A DNA stretch of 5,621 nt from DASUAO01 sp046484625 (GCA_046484625.1 JAWOIO010000039.1:1-5621), one strand, 5' to 3'. Numbered from the stretch's first letter, positions 1 to 5,621 are shown. The notes: generated from the letters alone by a model not told the origin. Made by a program: numbers and translations.

Positions 1-1
1 A

Positions 2-1495
2 CGGCACCGGGGTGGGCGGCAGCGTGACCATGTCGGTCCGGGGCGCGGGGAGCGTGAGCGCGCCGCTCACGTCGTTGGCGGCGATCTCGCGGGCGAGGAG
101 CGTCGCGGGCTGACCGCTGCCGTCCTGTACGCCCAGAGCGTTGATCACCGTCTTGATGACCGACGTGTGGTCGAACTGGGTGTTGATCACCTTCCCCGCC
201 TCGATGCGCGGCGAGACGAGGAGCGCGGGGACGCGCACGCCGAGACGGGCGAAGGCGAAGTCGCTGCCGCCCGGCTCAGAGATGGGGATGACCGTTCCGT
301 CCGGAGAGACGGTCGGACCCGGCGGCACGTGGTCGTAGCAACCGCCGTGCTCGTCGAAGGTGATCATCAGCAGGGTGCTGTCCCAGTTCGGACTCTGGCG
401 GATCGCCGAGTACACGTCGGCGACGAGCTGATCGGCCCGCAGCAGGTTCGAAGGACCGTCGATCAGGTTGTACGGGGGATTGGGGTGCCCATCGTTCTCC
501 GGTCCGTACTTCTGGCTGCTCACGTAGTTGGGCTCGATGAACGAGTAGCTCGGCAGCCCTGCCGGGCCGGTCGACTGCACGTCGGTGAAGAACTGGCTCA
601 TGCGGAAGAACCGGTTCGTCGCGGGATCGTTGGTCAGGTAGGGCGTGAGCGCGCTCTGCGTGATGAACGAGTTGCAGAACGCGAGCGAGCCCGGGTAGTA
701 GATCCTCCAGCTCTTCCCGGCGGCTTCCAGCAGGTTGAAGACCGTGGTCGTGTGGTTCTGGAAGACCCCGACGTCCCACGGATTCGGGCCGATCTTCCAC
801 GCGTTGTTGACGTAGCCCGACGACGTCCCCGCATGCACGAAGGAGCGGTTGCAGAACGTCTGGGTCGGGATGGAGGCGAACCAGTGGTCGCAGACGCCAT
901 AGCCGTGCGCGAGCGTGCTCATGGCGGGGAGCGTGGCGGGGCGGAACCCGTTCATGATGATCCGCGGGTCCGTTCCCGGGGGGTTCGCGGCGTTGTAGGC
1001 GGCGATGGTGCGGGCGTAGTTGTTGACGAAGCCCTGCATCCCGGGGACGTCCGTCCGGTTCGGGTCGAGGATGTTCTGAGTGTCGAACAGCTGCTCGAAG
1101 ATGTCGGCGAAGAGCTCGCCCGGGTCCGGGTCCGGGTACCACAGGACGGTCTCCGTGCCGGGACTCGCCGTGCCCCCACCCAGGCTCGCGGGGACGGGGT
1201 TCGAGAGCACCTTGCCGGAGAGCCCGTCGAAGGACTGCCCCGCCGGCACGGCGTTGAACGGTGGTGCGTTGGCCGGGTCGTAGAGCCAACCCAACACGTT
1301 GTCGAACGACCGGTTCTCCAGCATCAGGACGACGACGTGCTCGACGCCGGCGAACCCGCTCGCCGTGGTCTGGGCGGCCACCGCGGCGTGCTCGCCCACT
1401 CCGAAGCCCGGAAGCCTTGTGCCCAGTGCACCGGCGCCGACGACCGCCCCGGCCGTCTGCAGGAACCGGCGACGGGTCGGGCGGTCGGTGGTCAC
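2..1495 (-). CDS. Tat-exported phosphoesterase, phospholipase C / AcpA acid phosphatase family (3' end outside window)
   Basis: Seen: 498 codons without a stop, running off the left edge. The GTG at 1495 is chosen because it puts a clean twin-arginine signal at residues 7-13 (T-R-R-R-F-L-Q), followed by a short Ala/Gly/Val stretch (14-25). Family motifs follow in order: LENRSFD (59-65), the VCDHWF...PTQTFCNR block (201-217) with Thr213 at the expected nucleophile position, TFDEHGGCYDHV (379-390) and FDHTSV (441-446). Known of the family (PF04185): these blocks carry the metal ligands and the phosphorylated Ser/Thr, and members cleave phospholipids or other phosphate monoesters and diesters. 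Inferred: a folded enzyme exported to the cell surface or outside; substrate not decided. Cys386 sits where many relatives have an aromatic residue. No clear Shine-Dalgarno precedes the start. An in-frame GTG at 1543 would add 16 residues before the signal and is less likely. The family call is firm; the C-terminal domain content is unknown. Confidence 0.93.
   Translation of the reverse strand, partial: MTTDRPTRRRFLQTAGAVVGAGALGTRLPGFGVGEHAAVAAQTTASGFAGVEHVVVLMLENRSFDNVLGWLYDPANAPPFNAVPAGQSFDGLSGKVLSNPVPASLGGGTASPGTETVLWYPDPDPGELFADIFEQLFDTQNILDPNRTDVPGMQGFVNNYARTIAAYNAANPPGTDPRIIMNGFRPATLPAMSTLAHGYGVCDHWFASIPTQTFCNRSFVHAGTSSGYVNNAWKIGPNPWDVGVFQNHTTTVFNLLEAAGKSWRIYYPGSLAFCNSFITQSALTPYLTNDPATNRFFRMSQFFTDVQSTGPAGLPSYSFIEPNYVSSQKYGPENDGHPNPPYNLIDGPSNLLRADQLVADVYSAIRQSPNWDSTLLMITFDEHGGCYDHVPPGPTVSPDGTVIPISEPGGSDFAFARLGVRVPALLVSPRIEAGKVINTQFDHTSVIKTVINALGVQDGSGQPATLLAREIAANDVSGALTLPAPRTDMVTLPPTPVP
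1443..1495 (-). other. Twin-arginine (Tat) signal region of the phosphoesterase
   Basis: Residues 1-18 of the phosphoesterase carry T-R-R-R-F-L-Q at 7-13, matching the Tat consensus (S/T)-R-R-x-F-L-K. The short hydrophobic run of Ala, Gly, Val and Leu continues to about residue 25. A cleavage site is plausible around residues 38-45 (A-A-V-A-A-Q), but I cannot place it firmly. Tat export fits a metal-dependent enzyme that folds before crossing the membrane, and many members of this phosphoesterase family are known Tat substrates. Confidence 0.85.
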
Positions 1496-1508
1496 CCGTC
1501 GGAGACTA
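1496..1508 (-). promoter_or_regulatory. Possible -10 element of a leaderless promoter for the phosphoesterase
   Basis: Read on the minus strand, TAGTCT (1508-1503) fits the TANNNT -10 pattern and ends 7 bases before the GTG start at 1495. That spacing would put the transcript start at or next to the start codon. This agrees with the lack of a Shine-Dalgarno sequence there, and leaderless mRNAs are common in actinobacteria. No TTGACA-like -35 is visible at the usual distance. The hexamer is short and may be chance. Confidence 0.3.
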
Positions 1509-1523
1509 CGCGAGGCGAGGATC

Positions 1524-1541
1524 GTCCCAGGGGGATGGGAC
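1524..1541. promoter_or_regulatory. Perfect dyad GTCCCA-N6-TGGGAC upstream of the phosphoesterase
   Basis: The two 6-base arms are exact inverted repeats separated by GGGGGA on the plus strand. The centre lies about 37 bases upstream of the phosphoesterase GTG. It could be an operator for a dimeric regulator or a small RNA stem-loop with a 6-base loop. It is the strongest symmetric element in this gap, but I do not recognise it as the site of a known regulator. Confidence 0.35.
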
Positions 1542-1644
1542 ACGCGGTGGACGGCAGGCGCCGCCCGGCTCAGGTCAGCCGCAGATCGCGGTCATGGCCG
1601 TGACGGTGGCGAGCAGCGCGGATGCAAGTCGCCAGGTCCGTGAC

Positions 1645-1657
1645 CGCCAGCATGGCG
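1645..1657 (-). terminator. Weak hairpin just after the liv fusion gene, possible terminator
   Basis: CGCCA (1645-1649) and TGGCG (1653-1657) can pair as a 5-bp stem with a 3-base loop. The hairpin starts 3 bases after the stop codon in the direction of transcription. There is no U-tract, the stem is short, and such hairpins are common in GC-rich DNA, so this is only a candidate. Confidence 0.2.
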
Positions 1658-1660
1658 CGT

Positions 1661-4348
1661 TCAGGTGTCGGCGCCGAGGTAGGCGCGCCGGACGATCGGG
1701 TCCTCGGCCAGGCGGTCGGCCCGGCCCGCGGCCACCACCATCCCGGTCTCCAAGACGTACGCGCGATCGGCGATCCGGAGGGCGTGGATGGCCATCTGCT
1801 CGACGACGAGGACCGAGAGGCCGTCGTCGGCGAGGGTCCGGACGATCGTGAACAGCTCCTCGGCGACGAGCGGCGCGAGACCGAGTGAGGGTTCGTCGAG
1901 GAGCAGGAACTGGGGTGCAGACGCGAGTCCCCGCCCGATCGCGAGCATCTGCTGCTCGCCGCCCGAGAGGAGCCCCGCCGACATGTGGCGACGCTGGGCC
2001 AGGATCGGGAACCGCTCGTAGACCGATTCGAGAGTCCGTCGCACGGACTCGTCGGCGCGGCCGTAGCCGCCGAGGGCGAGGTTCTCCTCGACGGTCGACT
2101 CGGGGAAGAGGCGCCGGCCCTCGGGGACGTGCGCGAGGCCCATCCGGGCGATCTGGTGTGCCGCTCGGTGCTCGATGCGGTCGCCGAGGAACGTGACCTC
2201 GCCCTGCACCGACTTGAACAGCTCGGCCATCCCCGAGACCGTCTTGAGGCTCGTCGACTTCCCCGCGCCGTTGCTGCCGATCAGGGCCACGACCTCGCCC
2301 TGGTAGACGTCGATGTCGATGCCGGTCAGCGCCCGTACCGCGCCGTACTGCACCGCGAGGCCGCGGACCGCCAGCATCGCCTCGTCATCACGATCGCCGT
2401 CGCCGTCGCCGTCGCCCCCGCGATCGCCCATCGTCGACACGGCCACCGGGCGTGTCGCGACCTCATCGGGGACCACGTCCTCGCTCCCCAGGTACGCGGC
2501 GATCACGAGTGGGTCGGTCTGGACCTCGTGCGGTGTGCCGTGCGCAATGACCTCACCCGCGTCCAGGACCGTGACCACGTCCGAGACGCCCATCACGACC
2601 TCCATGCGGTGTTCGATGAGGACCACGGTGATGCCCGCGTCGTGGATCCGCCGAACCAGTGCGACGAGCTCCTGCGCCTCGGTCGGGTTCGTGCCGGCCG
2701 CAGGCTCGTCCAGGACGAGGAGATCAGGATCGGAGGCGAGCGCGCGGGCGATCTCGAGTCGTCGTTGGTCGGCGTAGGGCAGTACCCCGGCCCGATCATG
2801 CGCTCGTGCGGAGAGGCCGACGAACGCGAGGAGGTCGAGGGCCCGGTCGCGGGCACGCCGCTCCTCGCGGCGCAGCACCGATGGCAGCAGCAGCGAACGC
2901 GCGAGGCCGGCGCGGGTGCGACCGTGCAGACCCACCAGGACGTTGTCGAGCGCGGTCATCCGTCGCCACAGCTGGACGTTCTGGAAGGTCCGCGCGATCC
3001 CCCGGCGACTGACCGCATGGGTCGTGAGACCACCGATGGGCTCGCCCCGGAACTCGATCCGCCCGGTGTCGGGCTGATACACGCCGGTGACGAGGTTCAC
3101 GAGCGTCGACTTCCCTGAGCCGTTCGGGCCGATGAGCCCGTGCACCGAGCCGCGTGTGACGGTGAGGTCCGCGGCACGCACGGCGGCGAGGCCACCGAAG
3201 CGCAACGTGACGCCTCGGACGCGCAACAGCGCCGCGTCCTGCGAGGGCTCGTCGTCGGCGCGCGCACCGGCAGGATCGTGCCGGGGCCGCGGGAGGGTGA
3301 GCTCGGCGGGCACAGGCGGTGCATCGCCGTCGTGCGACCCGATCCCGAGGCGGCGGGTGACCACCCCGCTCCCTGCCCGGAAGGCGCCGACGAGGCCTCG
3401 GGGGGCGACGATCACGACGGTGATGACGAGCAGCGCGTTGAAGAGCGTCTCCGAGCCGCCGAGGCGATCGGTGATCGACGCGCCGCCGATCTCGAGGCCG
3501 AAACCGAGCGTGAAGACGAACGCGCCGACGACCGGGGCCGCGAGCGTGCCCACGCCTGCGACGATCAAGAAGATGAGCCACTCGAACGACCGGCCGACCA
3601 TCGCGGTCCCGTCGAGCATCGTGACCTGGAGGTTGGTCTGGGCCGCGAGCACCCCGGCGGCAGCGACGATCCCGGCCGAGAGCGCGAAGCCCGAGACCTT
3701 GTACCAGTAGGACCGGACACCGCACGCCTGCGCGGCGAGCTCGGCTTCTCGGATCGCCCGGTACGCGCGGCCCCACCGGCTGTGGCGCAGGTTGCGGGAC
3801 CCGTACAGCACGAGCAGGAGCATGACGACGCCGATCCAGTAGAGCCCGACGAAGGGTCGATTCGGGTTGGCCGCGTCGAGGAATCCGAAGCTCGTGTCGA
3901 GCGGCTCCTCGACCGGACGCCCCTGCAGCCCGTTGAAGGCGCCCTCGAACAGCAGCGCGAGCGCGGTCGACACCAGGCCGAACGCAAGCGTCACGACCGT
4001 GAGGTAGAAGCCGCGCAGGTGACAGCACGTGAGCGCGAGCAACGCGCCGAGTGTCATACCGACGACGAACGCCAGCGGGAAGCCCAACCAGGGGTCGAGA
4101 CCCAGCGGCTGCACCGCCCAGATCGCGCCCGCGAACCCGCCGACGACGAAGAACACGTAGTGACCGAGTGAGACGAGGCCGAGGTCACCGACGAGGATGT
4201 TGAGGCCCACGAGCGCGACCGCGACCCACAGGGCCTCGATCCCGAGCGTGAGCCAGTAGCGGTCGGTCGCCTGCGCGTTGCCGAACCACGCGAGGAACGC
4301 GACGAGCGCGGCCGCGGGGACGAGCGAGGCCGCGCGGCGTGCGCTCAC
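1661..4348 (-). CDS. livMGF: LivM-LivG-LivF triple fusion: permease plus two ATPases of a branched-chain amino acid ABC importer
   Basis: Seen: one frame of 895 codons plus TGA holding three full-length subunits: LivM-type permease (about residues 1-323), a 50-residue linker, LivG-type ATPase (374-624), an Asp/Gly-rich linker (625-657) and LivF-type ATPase (658-895). Each part is near the length of its stand-alone relative. The GTG start at 4348 shares GTGA with the livH stop and has GGAG 5 bases upstream, so translation is probably coupled to livH. The frame is open further upstream to 5191, but that part only shadows livH. Known of the HAAT family: LivH and LivM form the membrane pore, LivG and LivF hydrolyse ATP, and a binding protein delivers substrate. 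Inferred: with LivH this protein makes the complete importer core in the cytoplasmic membrane. LivM-LivG fusions are familiar in actinobacteria; adding LivF in the same chain is unusual to my knowledge. The substrate may be branched-chain amino acids or another small molecule. Confidence 0.93.
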   Translation of the reverse strand: MSARRAASLVPAAALVAFLAWFGNAQATDRYWLTLGIEALWVAVALVGLNILVGDLGLVSLGHYVFFVVGGFAGAIWAVQPLGLDPWLGFPLAFVVGMTLGALLALTCCHLRGFYLTVVTLAFGLVSTALALLFEGAFNGLQGRPVEEPLDTSFGFLDAANPNRPFVGLYWIGVVMLLLVLYGSRNLRHSRWGRAYRAIREAELAAQACGVRSYWYKVSGFALSAGIVAAAGVLAAQTNLQVTMLDGTAMVGRSFEWLIFLIVAGVGTLAAPVVGAFVFTLGFGLEIGGASITDRLGGSETLFNALLVITVVIVAPRGLVGAFRAGSGVVTRRLGIGSHDGDAPPVPAELTLPRPRHDPAGARADDEPSQDAALLRVRGVTLRFGGLAAVRAADLTVTRGSVHGLIGPNGSGKSTLVNLVTGVYQPDTGRIEFRGEPIGGLTTHAVSRRGIARTFQNVQLWRRMTALDNVLVGLHGRTRAGLARSLLLPSVLRREERRARDRALDLLAFVGLSARAHDRAGVLPYADQRRLEIARALASDPDLLVLDEPAAGTNPTEAQELVALVRRIHDAGITVVLIEHRMEVVMGVSDVVTVLDAGEVIAHGTPHEVQTDPLVIAAYLGSEDVVPDEVATRPVAVSTMGDRGGDGDGDGDRDDEAMLAVRGLAVQYGAVRALTGIDIDVYQGEVVALIGSNGAGKSTSLKTVSGMAELFKSVQGEVTFLGDRIEHRAAHQIARMGLAHVPEGRRLFPESTVEENLALGGYGRADESVRRTLESVYERFPILAQRRHMSAGLLSGGEQQMLAIGRGLASAPQFLLLDEPSLGLAPLVAEELFTIVRTLADDGLSVLVVEQMAIHALRIADRAYVLETGMVVAAGRADRLAEDPIVRRAYLGADT
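1664..2377 (-). other. livF: LivF ATPase domain of the fusion
   Basis: Residues 658-895 (238 residues, the length of a free LivF) carry Walker A GSNGAGKST (691-699), the LivF-type Q-loop VPEGRRLFP (741-749), signature LSGGEQQ (794-800), Walker B FLLLDEP (814-820) followed by SLGLAP, and VEQ (849-851). The Gln where other ABC proteins have the switch His is normal for LivF. The domain opens with Met658 (ATG at 2377-2375), exactly where a stand-alone LivF would start. GAGG lies only 2 bases before this ATG, which is close for efficient initiation, so a separate LivF product is possible but not favoured. Confidence 0.92.
2391..2428 (-). repeat. GCCGTC hexamer tract bounded by CGATCGCC direct repeats, coding for an Asp/Gly linker
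   Basis: On the plus strand GCCGTC occurs three times in tandem plus a partial copy (2396-2416). The 8-base word CGATCGCC stands on both sides (2391-2398 and 2421-2428), offset by exactly 30 bases. In protein this gives GDR, then alternating Gly/Asp, then GDR again (residues 641-653) between the LivG and LivF domains. Hexamer gain or loss would lengthen or shorten the linker without breaking the frame. Confidence 0.8.
2477..3229 (-). other. livG: LivG ATPase domain of the fusion
   Basis: Residues 374-624 form a complete ABC ATPase. Walker A is GPNGSGKST (407-415), the Q-loop is at ARTFQN with Gln456, the signature is LPYADQRRLEIARAL (523-537), Walker B is LLVLDEP (543-549) followed by the LivG-type AAGTNP, and the switch His580 is in LIEH. 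The signature has Ala526 where the motif usually carries Gly. Many LivG proteins already depart from LSGGQ here, so activity is still expected. The domain ends at the LivG-typical AAYLG (617-621), about where a free LivG would stop, but no stop codon follows. Confidence 0.92.
3380..4348 (-). other. livM: LivM permease domain of the fusion
   Basis: Residues 1-323 are a run of hydrophobic segments starting at about residue 9, with no cleavable signal peptide. LivM-type landmarks are FYLTVVTLAFG in the first half, NGLQGRPVEEP after the next segment, and a cytoplasmic EAA-like coupling loop W-G-R-A-Y-R-A-I-R-E-A-E-L-A-A-Q at 192-207, where the ATPases dock. The domain ends near APRGLVGAF, as stand-alone LivM proteins do. 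A Pro/Arg/Asp-rich, probably unstructured linker of about 50 residues (324-373) then leads into LivG. Confidence 0.9.
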
Positions 4349-5256
4349 ACCTTCTCCACCTGCGGTCGACCCAACAGGCCCGTGGGGCGCAGGGCCAGCA
4401 CGATCACGAACAGCGCGAACACCACGACCGGCTGCCAGGCCGCCGCGTCGCTGGTGATGCTTCCGACCAGACCATCCACCAGGCCGACGGCATACCCGCC
4501 GATGACCGCGCCCTTGATGGAGCCGAGGCCACCGAGCACTGCCGCGACGAACCCCAGGACACCGAGGTTCAGCACGATGTTGAACCGGACACCCAGACGC
4601 GGCGCGACGAGGATCGCACTGAGACCGGCGAGCGCGCCGGCGAGCGCGAAGCTGAGCATCACGATCCGGCGCGGGTTGATCCCCATCAGCGACGCAGCCT
4701 GTCGATCCTGCGCGACCGCACGGAACGCGCTGCCAACTCGGGTACGCACCTGGAACCACTCGAGCCCGGCGACCGTGACGAGCGTCGTCGCCACCAGCAC
4801 GACGTCGGCGGGCTGGATCGCGACGTCGGCCACGACCGATCCCCGCCATCCGAGGATCGAGTCGGCAAGGGGCGGGAGGCTCTGGCCGGTGTCGCTGATC
4901 GTCTTCGCGATCAGCTCCTGGGCGACGATTCCTGCCGCGAACGTCGTCACGAGCCAGGAGATGTTGGTGACGGGGTCGAAGCGCCCGAGCGGCGCGACCG
5001 CCACGAGATCGACCAGCACGCCGACACCCGCGGTGAGGACCACCACGACGAGGCACACCACGACGAGGGGGACATCGCCACTCGCGAGCTCCGAGTACAG
5101 CCACCACGCGAGGTAGCCACCGACGACGACCAGTGCACCCTGCGCGAAGTTGACGATGCGGGTCGTGGCGAAGACGAGGCTGTAGCCGCACGCAACGAGC
5201 GCGTAGACGGACCCGATGGTCAGCCCGTAGACGACGGTCTGGACGATCTCACCCAA
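4345..5256 (-). CDS. livH: LivH-type permease of a branched-chain amino acid ABC importer
   Basis: A 303-residue, very hydrophobic protein with the LivH layout. The N-terminal segment G-L-T-I-G-S-V-Y-A-L (11-20) is followed by the family motif VNFAQG (35-40). The cytoplasmic EAA-like coupling loop G-S-A-F-R-A-V-A-Q-D-R-Q-A-A-S-L-M-G-I (175-193) contacts the ATPases. GGLGSIKGAVIGG (242-254) and the terminal LRPTGLLG (289-296) are also family-typical. About eight membrane segments are expected. The TTG start is chosen because GGGAGG lies 7 bases upstream and the N-terminus then matches relatives. It pairs with the LivM domain of the next gene to form the membrane pore. It lies 40 bases after the preceding gene and overlaps the next one by 4 bases, so all three are probably one operon. 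The family call is firm; the exact substrate is open, because HAAT importers also carry urea, amides and other small molecules. Confidence 0.95.
   Translation of the reverse strand: MGEIVQTVVYGLTIGSVYALVACGYSLVFATTRIVNFAQGALVVVGGYLAWWLYSELASGDVPLVVVCLVVVVLTAGVGVLVDLVAVAPLGRFDPVTNISWLVTTFAAGIVAQELIAKTISDTGQSLPPLADSILGWRGSVVADVAIQPADVVLVATTLVTVAGLEWFQVRTRVGSAFRAVAQDRQAASLMGINPRRIVMLSFALAGALAGLSAILVAPRLGVRFNIVLNLGVLGFVAAVLGGLGSIKGAVIGGYAVGLVDGLVGSITSDAAAWQPVVVFALFVIVLALRPTGLLGRPQVEKV
4346..4357 (-). promoter_or_regulatory. Ribosome binding site and GTGA stop-start overlap of the fusion gene
   Basis: Read on the minus strand, GGAG (4357-4354) lies 5 bases before GTG (4348-4346), and the livH TGA (4347-4345) overlaps that GTG. 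This fixes the start of the fusion gene and points to translational coupling, so the two membrane subunits would be made at matched levels. Confidence 0.8.
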
Positions 5257-5263
5257 TCCCTCG

Positions 5264-5269
5264 CCTCCC
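5264..5269 (-). promoter_or_regulatory. Strong ribosome binding site of livH
   Basis: GGGAGG on the minus strand, 7 bases before the TTG at 5256-5254. The near-perfect match and ideal spacing decide in favour of the rare TTG start and fill most of the 40-base gap behind the preceding gene. I see no promoter or terminator in that gap. Confidence 0.8.
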
Positions 5270-5296
5270 GAACGTGGGGCCCAACGCGAGCGAGCG

Positions 5297-5621
5297 CTAG
5301 TGAACCTTGCAGGCCTTCGACATCTTGATGTCGACGCCGAGGGCGTCGGCCGGGGTCTTGGTGCACTGCGTGCCCCACCCCTCCTCGAGGATCTGGCGCA
5401 TGTAGTCGGGGTTCGCCCGCAGGTTCGCGGCGAGCGTCGGCCGAACCAGATGCACCGGGCCGACGTAGTCGGGACGGATCTCGGGGAAGGTGGTCTCCCA
5501 CTCCCGCCCCAGCTCGTAGGGAGGATCAGTGGGCTCCGGGCCGGTGTAGCGCTCGAGCGCGATGAGACACAGGTCGTCGGGCGTCAGGGAGAGGTGCCGC
5601 TTCGAGGTGAAGCCGTACTCC
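5297..5621 (-). CDS. C-terminal part of an unrecognised protein, candidate substrate-binding protein by position
   Basis: The frame enters at the right edge and ends with TAG at 5299-5297, giving 107 visible codons. Codon use resembles the neighbouring genes, and both other minus-strand frames read as low-quality shadows. The fragment is mostly soluble and polar, rich in Pro, Tyr, Trp and Arg. It has a Cys about 40 residues from its visible start's end region (D-D-L-C-L-I-A-L-E-R-Y-T-G) and two Cys near the end (T-Q-C-T-K and K-A-C-K-V-H), which could form a disulfide if exported. I do not recognise a family in it. Position suggests the LivK/LivJ-type binding protein, since such genes commonly sit just before livH and the gap is only 40 bases. 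However, the tail lacks anything diagnostic of that fold. It could instead be an enzyme acting on the imported compound. Confidence 0.7.
   Translation of the reverse strand, partial: EYGFTSKRHLSLTPDDLCLIALERYTGPEPTDPPYELGREWETTFPEIRPDYVGPVHLVRPTLAANLRANPDYMRQILEEGWGTQCTKTPADALGVDIKMSKACKVH

Larger units (their letters stand above)
1496..1660. other. Intergenic region between the liv fusion gene and the phosphoesterase
   Basis: This 165-base gap follows the TGA of the liv fusion gene and precedes the GTG of the phosphoesterase, both on the minus strand. Directly behind the stop is a short GC hairpin (CGCCA/TGGCG, 1645-1657, 3-base loop) without a U-rich tail. Further on is a perfect 6-bp dyad (1524-1541), then a TANNNT-like hexamer (1503-1508). 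A 27-codon ATG frame (1653-1570) is present but unconvincing. The gap is long for an otherwise tightly packed cluster, so the phosphoesterase probably has its own promoter. Confidence 0.5.

Noticed and set aside
1116..1137. Short GGGTCC tandem repeat in the phosphoesterase
   Set aside because: It encodes P-D-P-D-P in a normal loop with under three units; it is too small to be more than local codon repetition.
276..1289. Minus-strand frame inside the phosphoesterase, and a similar one at 2796-4028 inside the fusion gene
   Set aside because: Both are Arg/Pro/Gly-rich alternative frames of well-supported genes.
167..1603. Long plus-strand open frame opposite the phosphoesterase
   Set aside because: Its translation is an Arg/Val/Glu-rich shadow without recognisable domains. 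The minus-strand frame carries all the family motifs in order.
1570..1653. 27-codon ATG frame in the intergenic gap
   Set aside because: Too short, no clear ribosome binding site, His/Arg-rich composition and no recognisable product.
2391..2428. Repeat tract as a possible CRISPR or mobile-element scar
   Set aside because: Units are only 6 bases, there are no spacers, and the tract lies in frame inside a gene, so simple slippage explains it better.
1985..3118. Long plus-strand open frame opposite the LivG and LivF domains
   Set aside because: Antisense shadow of GC-rich coding DNA; no domain, and no ribosome binding site that stands out.
3140..4171. Plus-strand open frame opposite LivM
   Set aside because: Its product is an extreme Glu/Arg/Asp/Gln-rich composition, the expected antisense image of a hydrophobic permease.
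4349..5191. Upstream extension of the fusion frame over livH
   Set aside because: The frame stays open only because of GC-rich codon use. Its translation is Arg/Pro/Gly-rich without family motifs, while livH in another frame is a clear permease. The GTG at 4348 with its ribosome binding site is the real start.
4339..5328. Plus-strand open frame opposite livH
   Set aside because: Highly charged antisense image of membrane segments; no motif.

Overview
The window is GC-rich DNA with strong G/C preference at third codon positions, GTG and TTG start codons, a Tat-type export signal and a liv-type transporter in an actinobacterial style. I read it as chromosomal DNA of a high-GC actinobacterium or a close relative. 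This is inferred from composition and gene style only; no rRNA or marker gene is present. All convincing genes lie on the minus strand, so the biological order runs from right to left. I see no tRNA, rRNA, CRISPR array, insertion sequence or phage gene.

Layout in transcription order. (1) 5621-5297: the last 107 codons of an unrecognised protein whose start lies outside the window. Its place just ahead of livH suggests the substrate-binding protein of the transporter, but the visible sequence does not prove this. (2) 5256-4345: livH, one membrane subunit of a branched-chain amino acid (HAAT family) ABC importer. It starts at TTG behind a strong GGGAGG ribosome binding site. (3) 4348-1661: one uninterrupted 895-codon reading frame that holds a complete LivM permease, a complete LivG ATPase and a complete LivF ATPase. 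Its GTG start overlaps the livH stop by four bases (GTGA). (4) 1660-1496: a 165-base gap with small hairpins, a perfect GTCCCA-N6-TGGGAC dyad and a possible leaderless promoter. (5) 1495-2: a Tat-exported phosphoesterase of the phospholipase C / AcpA acid phosphatase family. It is open at the left edge, so its C-terminus is missing.

How it fits together: LivH plus the LivM-LivG-LivF fusion would form the whole membrane core (two permease domains, two ATPase domains) of a HAAT importer from only two polypeptides. A binding protein outside the membrane would deliver branched-chain amino acids or a related small molecule. The phosphoesterase is probably a separate transcription unit. It would act outside the cytoplasm on phosphate esters or phospholipids, and nothing in the sequence ties it to the transporter.

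The most notable point is the triple fusion, especially the LivG-LivF joint. It is a short Asp/Gly linker encoded by a GCCGTC hexamer tract bounded by 8-bp direct repeats, and it ends at a Met exactly where a stand-alone LivF would begin.
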